From positions 1 through 8,310 of the forward strand of contig JAHFVB010000017.1 of the NCBI GenBank assembly GCA_023264755.1: a stretch of 8,310 nucleotides of DNA. Direction: 5' to 3'. The notes under the pieces were generated by a model that was not told the origin of the DNA, made no database searches, and was given only the letters and a program-made list of their open reading frames with translations. Position numbers and translations under genes: made by a program. Positions 7,782-8,310 of the stretch are shown here, piece after piece (the first letter of the stretch is position 1; each line of letters opens with the position of its first letter). The DNA is from Mycobacterium sp. Lineage in GTDB: Bacteria; Actinomycetota; Actinomycetes; Mycobacteriales; Mycobacteriaceae.

Positions 7782-7794
7782 CGGCGATCCGCCG
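7782..7794. repeat. Short hairpin after marR stop
   Basis: CGGCG and CGCCG pair around ATC, 17 bases beyond the marR stop codon. GC-rich, tight loop, no T-tract; possible part of a marR terminator. Confidence 0.3.
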
Positions 7795-7810
7795 ATCCGG
7801 CCTTCGACGG

Positions 7811-8254
7811 CTAGGTCGCGTCGGCCTCGTGGAGCCGGGTCAGCAGCCCGTTGAGCTGGGCGAGTTCGTCGGGGGACAGGGTTCCAATCGCCCTGGGCGG
7901 GCGTAGCAGGATGGCGTCGGCCGTCGCGATGGCGGCGCGCCCGGCGGCGGTCAGCGTGACCAGCTTGCGGCGCTTGTCGTCGGGGTGAGGTCGGCGTTCG
8001 ACCAGCCCGTGAGCCTCCAGTTTGTCGACGACCAGCGTTGCGTAGGGTGCGTCGACGCCGTTGGCGTCGGCAAGCTGGCGCAACGTCAGGGATCCGTCGC
8101 GAAGCTGGAAGAGCATCTTTGCGCGCCCGCCGCCAAGGCGGAATCCGAGGGCCTCGGCGAGTTCGCCGCGGCGGTTGTGTGCCTCGACGAACCGATGCAT
8201 CAATGCCCAGCTCTGCTGGACTGAATTGGGTTGCTCCGCCTTCGCGTTCACCAC
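7811..8254 (-). CDS. MarR-family transcriptional regulator
   Basis: A protein of 147 residues, the normal MarR size. MarR proteins act in the cytoplasm as dimers that bind palindromic operators and usually lose DNA affinity when a small ligand, often aromatic or lipophilic, binds. The winged helix-turn-helix is at about 56-101: LTLRQLADANGV is the first helix pair, APYATLVVDKLEAHGLV holds the recognition helix, and RRPHPDDKRRKLVTLT is the wing with the typical D-x-R basic signature (D93, R95). The ends are helical and would form the dimer interface. There is no cysteine, so thiol oxidation is not its signal. Two consecutive GTG codons can start it (8254, 8251); neither has a clear ribosome site, and the start overlaps the preceding gene, so translation is probably coupled. 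Its likely targets are its own transcript and the mce operon, inferred from position only. Confidence 0.9.
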   Translation of the reverse strand: MVNAKAEQPNSVQQSWALMHRFVEAHNRRGELAEALGFRLGGGRAKMLFQLRDGSLTLRQLADANGVDAPYATLVVDKLEAHGLVERRPHPDDKRRKLVTLTAAGRAAIATADAILLRPPRAIGTLSPDELAQLNGLLTRLHEADAT

Positions 8255-8310
8255 GGAACCATGCGGCCGAGGTAGTCGACGTAGTGCAAACCGGGTCGAC
8301 CCCGAAGGCT
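8248..8310 (-). CDS. 3' end of an unidentified gene upstream of marR
   Basis: Reading from the window edge on the minus strand, 20 sense codons end in TGA at 8250-8248. The last residues are GLHYVDYLGRMVPW. Three quarters of the third codon positions are G or C, as in the neighbouring genes, and the stop sits within the first codons of marR (7-nt overlap), a common operon arrangement. Too little is visible to name the protein. It could also be a chance open stretch, since only 63 bases are seen. Confidence 0.5.
   Translation of the reverse strand, partial: SLRGRPGLHYVDYLGRMVPW

Larger units (their letters stand above)
7472..7810. other. Intergenic region between marR and mceA
   Basis: This 339-bp stretch has no open frame that looks like a real protein. 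The frames present on either strand are rich in Arg, Ser and Pro, carry no recognisable motif and lack the hydrophobic segments expected of a YrbE remnant. What is visible is regulatory-looking: a 16-bp palindrome with a weak promoter-like pair (7613-7642), and a run of short inverted repeats between 7700 and 7794. The 130-bp part nearest mceA (7472-7600) contains only GC-rich sequence and an isolated GAAGCTTC at 7490-7497. The region most likely carries the mceA promoter and leader. Confidence 0.6.

Noticed and set aside
7514..7906. Plus-strand open frame of 130 codons across the intergenic region and the end of marR
   Set aside because: It has no recognisable domain, is rich in Arg, Pro and Ser as expected of an out-of-frame GC-rich read, and overlaps the well-supported marR gene.
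1..8310. CRISPR array, insertion sequence, rRNA or complete tRNA
   Set aside because: I saw no regularly spaced repeats, transposase motifs, terminal repeats or structural RNA signatures anywhere in the window.

Overview
The window holds a six-gene mce (mammalian cell entry) operon. All its genes read on the minus strand, so transcription runs from high to low coordinates. High GC, GTG starts, overlapping genes and the A-B-C-D-E(lipoprotein)-F order point to an actinomycete of the Mycobacteriales (Mycobacterium, Mycolicibacterium or a relative such as Nocardia or Rhodococcus). The species cannot be named from the sequence alone.

Layout in the direction of transcription: (1) 8310-8248, the last 20 codons of an unidentified gene; (2) 8254-7811, a MarR-family regulator whose GTG start overlaps the end of that gene; (3) 7810-7472, about 340 bp without a convincing gene, holding a 16-bp palindrome (CATGGC-ATAC-GCCATG) with a weak promoter-like pair around it and several short hairpins; (4) 7471-1612, mceA, mceB, mceC, mceD and mceE, each overlapping the next by 1 to 17 nt; (5) 1612-1, mceF, which runs off the window with at least 537 codons read and its C-terminus nearly reached. 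mceF has no stop codon inside the window, and the open frame through mceE starts about 200 bp too early, so both calls rest on manual reading.

Mce A-F proteins of actinobacteria assemble as a heterohexamer. Each contributes one MCE domain to a ring and helical segments to a tunnel that carries lipids (fatty acids, sterols or other hydrophobic substrates) across the cell envelope. The tunnel works with YrbEA/YrbEB permease subunits and an MceG-type ATPase. Here A, B, C, D and F have an N-terminal membrane helix and E has a lipobox. The notable feature is that yrbEA and yrbEB, which normally sit directly before mceA, are not there: a regulatory-looking gap and a MarR gene occupy that place. Either the permease genes lie outside the window or this complex borrows a permease from another locus. 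The substrate cannot be deduced from the sequence.
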